The notes below the pieces were generated by a model. The model made no database searches, had not been told where the DNA came from, and saw only the letters and a program-made list of their open reading frames with translations. From Anaeramoeba flamelloides (Eukaryota; Metamonada; Anaeramoebidae): a stretch of DNA of 64,000 bases. Position 1 is the first letter of the stretch; each line of letters opens with the position of its first letter. A program made the position numbers and the translations under genes. The stretch lies in assembly GCA_027625915.1 (NCBI GenBank), contig JANTQA010000036.1, positions 2,413,501 to 2,477,500 on the forward strand. The letters are read 5' to 3'. Positions 22,676-34,860 of this stretch are shown here, one piece after another.

Positions 22676-24967
22676 TAATTTGATTTTTTTTTTATTTTTT
22701 TTTTTTAAAAACACTAAAGGGATTGCCTCGATATATAAATTTGTCTTTAATTGTAGTATAGTATAATTGAAAGGAAAACCGGAAGTGGATCCTAGGTTTA
22801 AATGTTTTTTAAAAAAGTAATATAAATTTATTACTGAATTTTTTACTAAATTTTACATAATTTAAAATTGTGATTTTGAAATACCTTTTTAAGTAAGTAT
22901 ATATATTCTAACAGTTTTAAAAATTTTAATTGTAAGAAATTTACTGAAAAAAGATTTTTTAAGTGCCAGAAGATATTGTAACTTTGGAACCAAAATACTA
23001 TTCACTACCCCATATGTGAAAATAACCAAAAGTAAATCAAAACAGAATCTTCAAATTTCTTTTTTATTTGAACATATTTTTTGATCAGAAGTTAGGTTTT
23101 ATTAAATTTATTTTTGAATCGAGAAATTTGTTCTGAAGTTCGGATAAATTTTCATGAATAATAAACCAATATAATAGATCGTAAAAGGTGTGTATTTGAA
23201 ACAAATATTTTCTTTTATAATCAGTTCAACCATTAAGACATAGACTTTCAACGAAATTTAAGCAACAGAAAAATCTCAAATTAAGATAAAAAATTTAGAC
23301 TCTTGTGAAATAATTTGTAAAAAAAAAAATTCCAAAAAATGCACAATTATTTGAGATATTTTTGTGTAATAAATTTCATTGAAAGTATGTTTCTTTAAAG
23401 TGGAACTAAATGTAAATAAAATTTCCAATTACATAATATCACCAATAACATATTTTAAAATTATACCTAGTTATCTTGAAAAATTATACCTCAATTATTT
23501 AATTTTATACTATCTAATCAACGAATCTATCAAATATTCCCGAAAATACCCCAAAATCGAAAATACCCGAAAATTTTTTAACCACGAAAAAACACTTTTT
23601 GAACAACTTATAAGAAACATTAGTGCCGATGTACTCAGTTTAAAGGTAAATTTGGACTTTTAATTGAGAAAAATTTTTTTTTTAAAAATATTAAAATTCA
23701 AAAAAATTAAATTTGAGGGAATGGTATTCAACCTATTATGTGTGAAAGGGATTGATATATTGGATGATAAATATTACTGATCATTTTGAAATGGTATTAA
23801 CTAAATGAGAGAAAAAGTACTTGTGAAACAAAATTTCTAATTCTGTATCATTACCTATAATTTTTTAATCTTAAATACAATCCCAAAATAACCGAGTAAT
23901 GTCTAATCGTACAATACATACACATACCCTACACAAGGCGGCCCAACCCAAACTTTATTTAAGTCACCTATCTGTCAAACAACTGGATTAACCAAAACAT
24001 ACGAACACACACAATACCTTGCAGAATATAAAATAACCCAAAAATACCCTGACTTGCCCATACACGTACCCTAATAAGTACCAACAATTACTCAAATACA
24101 CTCAAAAGTACCAAAACCTCTTTAGAGTCGTTTAAAGTAGAAAATTCAAAAAAAATATTTTTTCTGAAAGTAAAATTGTTATTTTACCATTAAAGTGAGT
24201 ATATTGGCATCGGATTTCTTTGTAGTTGTTCATAATGTGTTTTTATGTGGTTAAAAAATTTTCGGGTATTTTTGGGAATATTTCAAACACCCCTAATCAA
24301 CATTTTGAGTCACTGGAGAAAGATATTTTTCAATCCTAAAGTCTTGACTCTGGTGATACAAACTTGTAATTCCACTTGTAATACCAATCCAACATTCGAA
24401 AAAAAAAATCAAGAATTTTTTACAAAAACAAAGATAATTTTTAATTGTTGTGTTGAAGTTTTATTACTATTTTACAAATTGATTTTTTCAATTCTCTGAA
24501 CTATAACCACCATCTATGATTTTACATATAATAAAAACAAATATTAATTGAAGGAATTTTCATTATGAATACCAATATCTTTTTGGCAATTGTTTTCGTT
24601 TTATACTATGAATGATTTTTTAATTTATAAAAGTTGAATTTTAAACAAAATTAATGAGAATTAAACTATTCTTATCTTTAATTCTACGAGGTACACTGGA
24701 AGATTGCACTTTTTACAATGTAAAATTAATGAAACAATTCTATTGATTTTTTAATAAAAAATGTCAAGGTTGTTGTCCAATCATAATAATTACTTTTTGA
24801 CCATGAACTCAAGAATTTTGATTATATAAATAAAATAATAATCATTAATTTAATTTAATAATTTTTATTTTATATAATTTTTAGAAAAAAAAAATCTCTA
24901 ATAATAAAAATAAATAAAGAAATAAAAAATAACAAAAAGAGAATGAATTTAAAAAAAAAGAAAATAT
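22676..24967. other. intergenic, contains a foldback element
   Basis: No gene recognised. The frames at 23379-23663 and 24245-24499 lie in the arms of an inverted repeat (listed separately) and are therefore not taken as genes. A C-rich, G-poor patch at about 23880-24130 stands out against the A/T background. Confidence 0.6.
23395..24390. mobile_element. foldback element with long diverged inverted arms
   Basis: The left arm holds AAAATACCCGAAAATTTTTT then AACCACG; the right arm holds GTGGTTAAAAAATTTTCGGG then TATTTTTGGGAATATTT. The arms match over about 250 bp each with substitutions, including AGTGCCGATGTACTCAGTTT on the left against the complement of AAAGTGAGTATATTGGCATC on the right. The middle carries the C-rich patch with several TACCC and ACCCAAA phrases. 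No transposase frame is seen, so it is a non-autonomous foldback or MITE. Confidence 0.55.
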
Positions 24968-27900
24968 TTATTTTTCTTGTATTAAATTCATAAAATAATA
25001 ATGATTACTCCTTAGAAATTTCGGATAGGAATCCTGATTTAATAATTGATAAATCCACCTCTGACTTTTAGTGTAAATATTTCTAGGTATAGGGTTTTCA
25101 TTTAAATTTTTTTGAATCAATTGTTTAAATTCAAAATCTACATTAACTAATTTCTTAGCATTATCTTTTAAGAAATCATCATAAATTGCCTCTGAAGCCA
25201 ACTTGAACATATAATTATGCTGTTTATTAATTTCTGATAGTTCCTTAATTCTATCATAAAATAATAAATTTTCATCACAATATTGAGATTGTAGAAATTT
25301 TAAAAACCAAAATTTCAATTTATCATTCTTTAAAACTGCTTCAATTTTGATGTTATTTTCTTTATTTTGATTTTTTAAAGGATACATTTTTTGGATATCT
25401 TTTATTTTAATATCTTTTAAATATTCTTGATATAGATCTTCAAATTGTTTTACATTTTGTTGATCATTATCTATTTTCATTTTTCTAAATTCTTCATATT
25501 TTCTAGTTTCAATTACAATCGAAATCATCTGTGTTGCTTTTTTTTTAATTGTTGATCTTAATTCCTCTTCATCAATATTTTCCTTTTCATTTTCATTTTC
25601 TTTTTCATTACCGTTATCGTTATCGTTATCCTTATCATTCTCCCCATTCTGATCAATGCCATTTTCGTTATCCGTATCATTTTCTTTTTCATTTTCATTA
25701 TCTTTATCATTTTCGTTATCTTTATCTTTATCTTTATCATCACCAATATTGCTGATTTTTTCTTTATTACTAATTTGCAAAATTTTAATTGCATGTTCAA
25801 AATTTAAATTAATAGCAATATCTAAAGGCAATTGATTTTCTTTATTTTTAATGAAACAATTTGCATTATTTATTAATAATAAGCAAACCATTTCCAAATC
25901 TTTACAAGTTATTGCGATATGCAATGGGGTATTTCCATTATTGTCCTGTTTATCAATATCCAATTTGTTTTTTAAGAGTGTTTTTAATAATTCAGCGCCT
26001 TTAAATCTTGCAATTAAATGAAATAAATTTTGTCCTTCGTTATTTAAAATCCTTATCTTGGCACCACTTTTCACGATTAAATTAAATATTGCACGATGTT
26101 TATTTCTTGGGAACGATTGAATATTTTGAATAACATACATTAATGGTGTTCTTCCTTTTTGGTCTCTAATATTAAAGCGCGCACCACAATCAGATAGTAA
26201 TTGTATACATTCTTCATTTCGAGATTTGTTGAATAAAACATGGATTGGGCTAAATCCATGTTTATCGAGGGTATTTATAAAAATATTACAGCCATTATTT
26301 AATAAGTAAGATAAAAAAAATGGATTACCAATTTGGCATACATAATGGAGTGGTGTTTTTAACGACTTTAAGTCTATACCTGTTAAATCCAATGAGATTT
26401 TACTTTCTTGTATTAATTCCAATTGCTCCAAATTATTAGAAATTAAACAACTTTTGAATTGTTCATCTATTTGTTTTACATTTTTCTCGAGGGGATCTTC
26501 CTTATCGCTTTCTTCATTTAGGGAGAGATCCAATTTTTTTTTTCCTTTCTTTTTCTTTTTTTTGTTCTTTTTCTTGTTTTTATTCTTGTTCTTTTTTTTT
26601 TTTTTTTTTTTCTTCTTCTTTTTTTTTTTTTTCTTTTTTGGGGTATAAGATATCTCATCTTTATTTCCCCTTTTGATTTCATTTTCATTACCATTTTCTT
26701 TTTTAATTTCATTTTTTTTTTCAATTTCATTTTCTTCCCCAATTTCCCTTTTTTCCCCAGTTTCCTTTTCAGTTTTGTCAACCTTATTATCACCATCCTT
26801 TTTTCCATTATCTATACGAATCAAATCATTAACTAAATTATCATTTTTTTCATTAACACTATTATTAATATTATCAACGCCTTTACCCTTTTCATTTTCA
26901 GCATTCTCCAAACCAGATATATCACTGTTTTTGGAATAAACGTGGACTATTTTAGTCTTCATACTTTTCCAATTTTTCTTTATTCGTCTATTATTGTGAT
27001 ATTCATTTTCTGTAGCGTTACCTAATAATAATTCTTCAATTGAATTTTTTAAACTTAGATCCTTTAATTTCATTTTCCTTTTAAAAGAGTTAATTGGCAT
27101 AGGTGATTCACATAAAGTTTTGTTGGTTAATAGAATTCTTTTAAAATGAGACAACAGTTCCACCGAGGCATCATTATCTTCCCAATTTAAACTTAATAAG
27201 GATTTATTTTCCTTGACACTGCCAAATAATTGCAATAGACCTTGGTCACCAATTAAGTTATGAGATAGATCTAAATATTGAAGAGAAGAATTTTGATTTA
27301 AACTATCAAAGCAAAGTGCAAAATCGTGCTGGAGTTTGTAGTTTTTATATCCAGATAAATCCAATCTGACTAATGTTTTATTTTGAGAAAAGAATTGGGA
27401 AACTACATGAGCAAAATCAGAGGTATCAGAACCCTTTTTAACATTTCTGCCAATAGACAAATTTTGTAAATTCTTGTGATTTAAGATCGATTTAAAAAGT
27501 GCAAGGCAACCCTTATGACCAAAATTGTTTCCGCCTATGAAAAGTGATCGGAAAGGATCCTTGCCAGATTCTAAAATTTCAGATAAATACAATGCCGGCT
27601 TGGTACCTAGAGAATTTTCTTCACAATTCAAACTAAATTCTGTAACATTTGGTTTGTCTTTAAGAATATTTAAAATGGAACTAAAATTTTTTTTCGAAAT
27701 GCCTGTAGCGCTAATATTTAAATTTAATAGATTGTTGGACTTTTTTAAAAAATCAATCAAAACTTTGCCACAAGAATTGTTTATAGAATTATTCGACAAA
27801 TTTAATGTAATCAAGCTCTGAGATAATTCAGAATTAATACCACTTAGAACCACATATAATGCTGATTTAACATTAGACAAAGATAAATGTGTGACCTTTT

Positions 27901-30900
27901 GTTCATTACTAGATAAATTCGATAAAAGTTCGATAAAGGATTTTGATCCAAATTTCAAAAACTGATTATCAGATAAATCTAATTTCTTTAATGTTTTGTT
28001 CGTTCCATTTTCAACCAATGAGTTTAATAATGAGCTGATCATTTTGCCCTTAAACCCAACATTTGACAATTTCAAACTACTAAACCCCTTTTTTGAATAT
28101 CCAAGCTCTTGAACAAATCTTTGAATCGATCGATCTGTCGGCCTCAAATTTGAAAAATTGATCTTTTCCAAATTAGACATCGGGTTTGATTTTAAAGCAA
28201 CTGCAATCCCATCAAACCCCTCCGTGGCGCCATTTAAATGGAAACTTAGACTGGTAATTGTTTGATTTGTGGTTAGCACACTTGCAACCAACTGCAAGGA
28301 CTCATTCCTATTTGAATCTTTTAAAAGGATCTTTGTAAAATACGAATTATGATTCAGTGCTGCAAATACTGGCTGTAGATCGAGATAGCATTGATGATTG
28401 TTCTTGGCTTCGGTGTACCTGAACCCACTCAAATCTAAGGTTTTTTTGGTCTTTTGATTTTTAGTTAGATTTTGATCATAAATATATCTAATGAAATGTA
28501 AATTCGGTTTTATTTTTAAAAGTGAGCACTGTGATCGATATGCTTCAACATATTGTTGGGGTGGTTCAAGATTTTCTATTGTTTTTTGGTTTATTTATTT
28601 ATTTTTTTTATTATTTTTTGTTTTGTGAAGTTTAATTAAATTTATTAGAAAAATAATTAATGATTTTGACATTATAAAATTGTATTTTTTGAAAAAAAAA
28701 ATCTAAATAGTTAATATTAGGTTTTACAGATTTTAAATGTCTATTATTAAAGGTAATATTTAAAAAGTAAATTTAAATTCTGAGAGACTACAATTAAGTG
28801 AAATTTTTTTTTAAATTATTATTTTGATAAGAAAATCATTAGAATTTTTCGTAAAAAACAATAATTAAAAAAAAAAAAAAGCTGTAGTATATTTTATCGA
28901 ATTTTATGTTTATTCATAAAATTGATATACTTTTAGATTTAAACAGTAACCACCCCCAACACCGTTAAATCCTACACAACCAGTTACAACAAAAACAATA
29001 CAAATATACAATGATATCCAAATTATTTATTATTTTTTTTTTTACACTATTTGCAAAATTTTCATTTAGCTTCATTCTGAAAATAACACTATCTATTTAA
29101 ATAAGTTGTAAAAGTTCTTTATTTTAAAATTGAAGTTGAACCTTTCCCTTTTAGAAGGGCACCCTTGTTGATTTATATTTTCTTGAATAGTAATTATTTT
29201 AAAATATTATCATATTTACAACTTGATTCTCTATATTGTGTAAATGGCAATTATCTAGTTCAATTTCTAATTTTTTATTTATTATTAAATTCCCAATTAA
29301 TATTTTCCAAAAAAATTGTTTCTTTCAAAATATAATATTATTAGCTCTTTTATCAAACCTGAGGGGCTTTAATTTTTGAATTAATTTAAATCTTCTTTTG
29401 GACATGGTTCTTTTACAGAATCGAGTTTGGCTTATTTTTTTATCAATAAAATTGGCGAATGTTGATTGATTAATAAGAATTTTGTAGTTTTATTTTTTTC
29501 CCCAAATTTTGATTTGGTAAAAATCCTTGTGTGTTAGATTAAATATTTGTAATTCGTTCAGTACGTGGCTATAAAGAACTACCCTTAAAAAAAAAAATAC
29601 CTCTTTTTTTTTGGAAATATCTTATGTCCTGAACTGATATTATTAAAATAAATTGATTGATTATAGAGGCTTTGATGATAACATGCATTATCACGATATT
29701 AGTAATAAATTCACTATAATATTAAATAATCGTCATTAATCCTACTTTATTTTGAGAAATCATAAAATTGCGACGAAGAATAAAAAACTCGCGATTATTC
29801 CGAGTAAATCCCGGAAAATCATAAAATTGCGATATTCCACAGTATCGAGATAAAATAAATTATAGAGATAAAAAGATAATTATTATTTCAAAATGACCTA
29901 AAAAAATTACTTGAATTTTATAAAGCTTTATCACTTTTACAACGATTCCCATTTGAAAATGTTAGAAAATGTTTTAAATGTTTGTAAAGTGTCTTCAAGT
30001 GTTTGAAAAGTTTGAAAGACAGAAAAGATTTCTAAAAGGCATGTGAGTTTTAAGAGTAGTTGAAAAAAAATTTATTCTTTTCATTTTTGTTTTTTAACAA
30101 AATATAAAATCTCAACAAATTTTATGATCAAACAAATAATAAACCAAATTTTACAATATAAACTGTCTTTCATAATAATTGGCCCATTAAAAATCAAATT
30201 TTAAATAAAAATATTTTTAATAATTAAAGTTATCCATTATAATATAAAAATTTAGATTTTAATATTCAATACTATACCCAAGAGATATTTATTTTTTGTC
30301 TAAAAATAAAAGAACGAAAAATAAAAAAAACTGTTAAAAAAAATTGGGACATTTATTTTTAAAGAAGCATTACATGAAAAATAGACAATTTAAAAAAGTA
30401 AAAAAACCCATTTATCGATTCTCCTTCCATTTGAATAACTAAATCTAATCTCTTTTTCGTATTTGAAACCAAATTTTTCATTAATTCATCTGTTACTTCT
30501 TTCAAATTTTTTATTTTCATTTTCCATTTTAACAAAACACTTTTGAAAAAATAAAAAAGAGAAAAAATGATTTATTTGCAAACTTTTTATTGTGAGAGGA
30601 AAAACTTCAAAACGATACAAAAGCAATTCATTATTCAAATGTAAGGTGGGCCATTTATTATGAAATTTAGTTTATTTGTAGATATAAAATAGATGCCTTT
30701 TTTTTTTAAATGGAGTTATTAACTTCAAAGTTAAATAACCAAAAAGAATAAAGAGTAATTTTCTTTCTTATTGGTGATCGATTAAAAAAAAACCTCAAAG
30801 CTCTAGTTGTGTTTTCTGTCAAATTAAAAGATACTCAAAGAAGAACAACAAGAAGAATAAAAGAAGAAAACAAGTGTCTAAAAAATCTTAATAATTGGTG

Positions 30901-32585
30901 GTAATGTGGCTAGGTTGGTGGTATTTTTATTTGAAAAGTTATCCAACTCCTTTCAGCTTTCAGAGAATAAAGAAAATATTTTAACCAAAGAACACATTCT
31001 TTAAAGAACGAGTAAAGGATTGGGATTTTTATATAAACATTTATATTCATAGCAATTTATAATACCAGTTTTAGACCCTGGAAATATTTATTTCTGATTA
31101 GTTCTTATTGTTGATCTAAAAGGATCGATATGTTTGTAAACTAAACCAAATGAAAATACAATAAAACTCTTTGAATCTGATCCTTGATTGAATCAAGTAT
31201 CTTTTTTGTTGTTTTGTAAAAGAATCACTTTTTTTCACCTAATCTAGTTTTTTGATCAAACAAAAATTTTCGTTTTCAAAATATTATTGAATTAGCACAA
31301 AATTTCATCAACTTTTATATCCCAATTTAATTTTTATTCACGACACTTTGACACTTATCCTGACTTGATCGAGAATTAACATGATTTTGAGTATATTACA
31401 ATTCGTGATATTATTGAATATAGCTTTATTATCGATTATCGTGATTTTAAAAAAAATATTGCATTATTTGGAACAAAGGCATGGCCTTTAAAAGATATCA
31501 TCAAACACTCTACTATTTGTTGCAAAATAAAAAGATAAAAATTTTCATTCAGCTTTCCAAAAAAAGAGTTTATAAATCATGTAAAATTCAAAATCCCCAA
31601 TTCTCAGAATCAGCTTAAATTATTCATTTGCCATTTGGTTTTGAAACTAAGAGTTTGGTGACTAGCTTTAATTCTTGTGATTTGTTTATTTATTTGAAAG
31701 CTGAATGCTAAATTTTGTTCCTTATATTTTGCAATGAACAGTATTCTTCATTCTGAATATTCACCATTTTAGATTTTTTTGTATCTAATAAAAAATGGGT
31801 TGGGTTATAAAAGCCTTTCTCAAAAAATGAATAAAAAAATCTAAATCAAGTGAAAAAGTAATCATACCTTCAGCGTTCTTTCGATCTTGTTTAAATATTT
31901 TTTCTAGCCTTATATTCCTCAGTTTTGGCTTAATTTCAATTAAAAATGGTGTTTGGTTTGTACTTCCTGCATTGATCATTGAATACTGTTCATTCAATTG
32001 TTGAAGAATTTTGTCTGTTTTTGTTGTTCGAAAGGAAACTTCCTTATTTGCAGCCTTGAAAGTAAACTAATCGGTAATCATTTCAAAACAAAAAAAAAGT
32101 GAAAAAGTTAAATATTGAGAAACTTTATCAAAATTTTTTTTGACAAAATGGTAAATTGAGAATTAAAGAAATTTTTGTCACAGATTAGATTCAAAAAAGG
32201 TCTACTCAAAAAAAAATTAGACCACTTAGTGTTTTTTTTTCGAGTCCCATGATCGTCCAACTTTTTTCTTTTTTGGTAAAAGACCTCTCACCATTGCCCA
32301 AAATCCACTTTTTTTCAAAAAAAAAAAAAAAAAAACAAAAAAAAAAAAAGAAAAATAGATCTTGATTACATTCAATAAATCTTTTGACTCAATTGACTCG
32401 ATTTCTAAAAGGTGTGCTTCATGAAAGACTTTGAGTTTTTTTTTAAAGGTTAAGATATAAACAATGTGTGTTGTTAGCAACCATATAAATTCGGTACCTT
32501 TAAACTTTCCTGACCCATCTATTGTTTCAAGTTGAAGTCTATTCTCTTCTCGGGTTTTTAAAAATTCTATTATAGCTTCATTCAT
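24968..32585 (-). CDS. CARMIL-like PH/LRR protein fused to ankyrin repeats and an RGS domain
   Basis: Three exons joined by phase: 32585-32370 (72 aa), 32054-31868, and 28575-24968; introns of 315 and 3292 bp, about 1336 aa in total. Exons 1-2 resemble the CARMIL PH-like domain. Exon 3 opens with EPPQQYVEAYRSQC, then the CARMIL linker and an LRR array (about residues 190-640) that ends in a CARMIL-like cap (LSLNWEDNDASVE ... LCESPMPINS). There follow a charged linker with a poly-Lys run (near 780), about five ankyrin repeats (about 877-1063: TPLHYVC, FSPIHVLF, GRTPLMYVI, GNTPLHIAI), an Asp/Glu/Asn/Lys-rich linker, and a C-terminal RGS domain (about 1211-1323: LQSQYCDENLLFYDRIKEL, YDDFL, NIYTKSQRWIYQLL). 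I see no capping-protein-interaction motif. It is inferred to link actin regulation with G-alpha GTPase activation. The first codon of the long frame at 28432 is TTG, which is internal, not the start. Confidence 0.85.
26518..26640 (-). repeat. poly-lysine low-complexity run in the CARMIL-like gene
   Basis: The sense strand is an almost pure A tract with scattered G. It codes some 40 mostly Lys residues with a few Asn, directly before a KKLDLSLNEESDKED stretch. It is a natural slippage site and may act as a nuclear-localisation or membrane-binding patch. Confidence 0.8.
29664..31512. mobile_element. TIR element family with TA target, longer copy
   Basis: It starts TAGAGGCTTTGATGATAACA and ends TATCATCAAACACTCTA, the near-complement. 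It is related over most of its length to 51465-52666: shared blocks include CTCTAGTTGTGTTTTCTGTC, CTTATTGGTGATCG, AAGGATCGATA and TCTGATCCTTGATTGAATCA. Near both ends are several ATCGCGAT and TCGTGAT palindromic bits. TA at both edges suggests a TA target, as in Tc1/mariner-like elements. No transposase remains. Confidence 0.6.
31520..31734. mobile_element. MITE-like element, about 215 bp (copy A)
   Basis: The left end is TTGCAAAATAAAAAGATAAA followed by TTTTCATTCAGCTTTC. The right end is GAAAGCTGAATG ... TTATATTTTGCAA, giving imperfect inverted ends of about 40 bp. A related copy is at about 54894-55100. It is non-coding. Confidence 0.55.
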
Positions 32586-33949
32586 ATTCCAAATAAAGAA
32601 AGTTGGAATAAAAAAAAGTTTAAAAAATAATTTGGAGTTTAGATTTTGAAAAGATCCAAGTAAAACTTTATTTGTTTTTGAAGTGAATAAAAAACGTAGA
32701 ACCAGCTAGAGTATTTAAAACTACTTCAAGGTGTTGGGGTTTTGGATTGTATAAAAATTATTTTCGGAATTTAAAATTAAATTTAAGAATTTTCTATTGT
32801 AACAAGAAAAGGATCAAATTACCTTTTATGTTTTTGGTTAAAATCGTTATATTTCTAATCACTGTTATCTCTCAATAAAAAAAAGTGAAATTTTTTCCAA
32901 AAAAATCATTTTTCATTGATTATTGAGAGTGAATTAATAAATTTCATAAACACTTGGGAAAATTTCATCTTTAAAATCAATCGAGAAACAATAATTAATT
33001 TGAAAAATTTATTTATGTGTTTAGGTGGTGAAACAAACTTACAGTTGGATCTCTGTCAATCTTGAATTTTTTTAAAAAATTTTTATACTGTTATTGGGAT
33101 AAAATATGGGAAAAAATTTCACTTCATTTTCATATTTTTCAATTCAAAATTTCTTGTGTTAAGTATCCATAGTACACTGAAAGTACTACAGTTTACACGA
33201 AAAAAAAGGACGGAAATAAATAAACTGATACCCAAATAATAATCTATTCTTGGGGGATATCTTATTTTTAGAAATTAGAGAAATGAAGTCAAAATTTTTT
33301 CCTATTTCTTGTTAAATTACCAGTAAAAATCATGTAAGGAAAATTTTGTTAGATAAATTTTAATTGTACAATTATTAACAGATTAATTTGGAGGGAAAGA
33401 ACCTCAACATTTTACAAAGCCAATTGAGAAATGATATTTTTAGGAATTAATTAAGATTCCTAATTGAACTTTTGAGATAAAATTTTGTTTTATGGACTTT
33501 CATTCTCACAACACTCAAACTCATACATAATAATTGATGGAATTAGTTTATCAGTTTTTACAACCACTTATTGCCAATGAACCTTAGAAAATAAATTGGA
33601 ATATTTTTTGAATAGTTTTTGATCCAATTGCTCTTTTTTTCATCGAGATATGAAAAAAAGAAAATGACAAAAAATGAAAAATGAATAAACAAAAAATACT
33701 TTTAAATTCAGTAAAAATAGAATAAATTATAAGTTTAAGAAGTTGGGATTAGGAAAATTGATTGTGAATTCAAATTTCGTCTCAAAAAATGTTGATATAT
33801 TGAATACAACTATTAAAAGAGTAAAAATATCTAAAATAAAATCGAAAGTGATCAAAATAATACATACATATAATCAATAATCTGTATTTTAAAACATAAT
33901 CAATTTTTTTTTTTCTTCTTGTTTGATTACGAAATCTAATTTCTACTGA

Positions 33950-34330
33950 ATATCATACCTAAATTAAAATCAATTTTGAAAGTAAAAGCCTGAGGTTTTT
34001 CTATAAAATTTAAATTATGAGTGTAATTTGTTCATAATATTCTCAAATTTTCTGAAAATTTTTGATAATTTTTTTTGCAAGATAAAAATTTTTATGATAA
34101 GTTAACTCTATTTTTACAGATATATTTTTCAATTTAATCCTTCCTTTTGATAATTTTTTTTTTAAATTATAACAATTTTAGAAACCTATACCATATTTAT
34201 TTAGAGTGTATTGTTGGTTTATTTGATCAATTAATGTATAGTCATCTTGAAAAAAAGAAATATGGCTTTTTATTTAGAAACATGGTTTAAACTTTTCTAG
34301 TTCAATATTTTTACAATAATATAGTATTGA
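33950..34330. repeat. dispersed repeat, copy A
   Basis: It aligns in the same orientation with about 46435-46810. Shared phrases: ATCAATTTTGAAAGTAAA, TGTAATTTGTT / TGCAATTTGTT, then the TTTTTATTTAGAAACATGG / TTTTTCTTTTGGAACATGG block. A partial third copy lies near 45640-45900. It is old and non-coding. Confidence 0.5.
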
Positions 34331-34599
34331 AAAAAATATTTGATATTAAAATAACCCTTGACCAGAATTTTTCATGTTAATATTAAGTAAAAAACTCTGT
34401 AATTACTGAATAAAACATTTTATACAAGAATAAAACTTTAAAAATTAAAATTTACAACATATTAGAACGATGGTTAATGGAATTATATTTGTTCAAAACA
34501 AACAGCTAATCAATGAAAAAACATGAATAAAAAATATCACTTTTTAAATTCAGAACAAACCTCTTTAAAAATCTATTGTTTTTTCAATACATTTCGATC

Positions 34600-34860
34600 T
34601 ACATCGGTTATCCAAGAATTAAATTGAGTATTCTAGAGAGACCTTCAATTTAATAAATTTCTGGAAGGGTTTATTACTAGGTTTATAAAAAATTTGGTTG
34701 GTTACAAAAAGTATTTAATTATTAGGAAAAGTAATACCATAACAATTTTCCTAATAGTAACAATGCAAAATTTTGTCAGGGATGATTTTAAAACAGATAT
34801 TTTTTCCATAATTATAATTAAAATTATTTAACTTATTTCTTCAATAATGAAAATATCAAT
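34600..34860. repeat. dispersed repeat pair with 57880-58110, copy A
   Basis: Shared phrases: GGTTTATTACTAGGTTTATA / GGTTTATTGCTGGGTTCATA, AATTTTCCTAATA, and TTTTGTCAGGGAT / TCTTGTCAGGGAT. An inverted fragment occurs near 45250-45290. Confidence 0.45.

Larger units (their letters stand above)
28576..31867 (-). other. 3.3 kb intron of the CARMIL-like gene carrying transposable elements
   Basis: The donor is GTATGA at 31867 and the acceptor ATAG ends at 28576. It contains a 1.85 kb inverted-repeat element (29664-31512) and, 7 bp beyond it, a 215-bp element (31520-31734). No exon is seen within it: the phase-1 join restores GAA|GAA AAT CTT and continuous family similarity. Confidence 0.7.

Noticed and set aside
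23379-23663. 94-codon frame on the plus strand
   Set aside because: Falls in the left arm of a foldback element and has no matching structure in the right arm; likely chance.
25549-26939. Tyr/His/Phe- and Lys-rich frames overlapping the CARMIL-like gene on both strands
   Set aside because: Produced by low-complexity Asp/Glu/Asn/Lys codons of the real gene read in other frames.
28432-28432. A gene start at this TTG for the LRR-ANK-RGS protein
   Set aside because: The frame stays open and CARMIL-like upstream to 28575, where a phase-matched splice acceptor links it to the PH-like exons.
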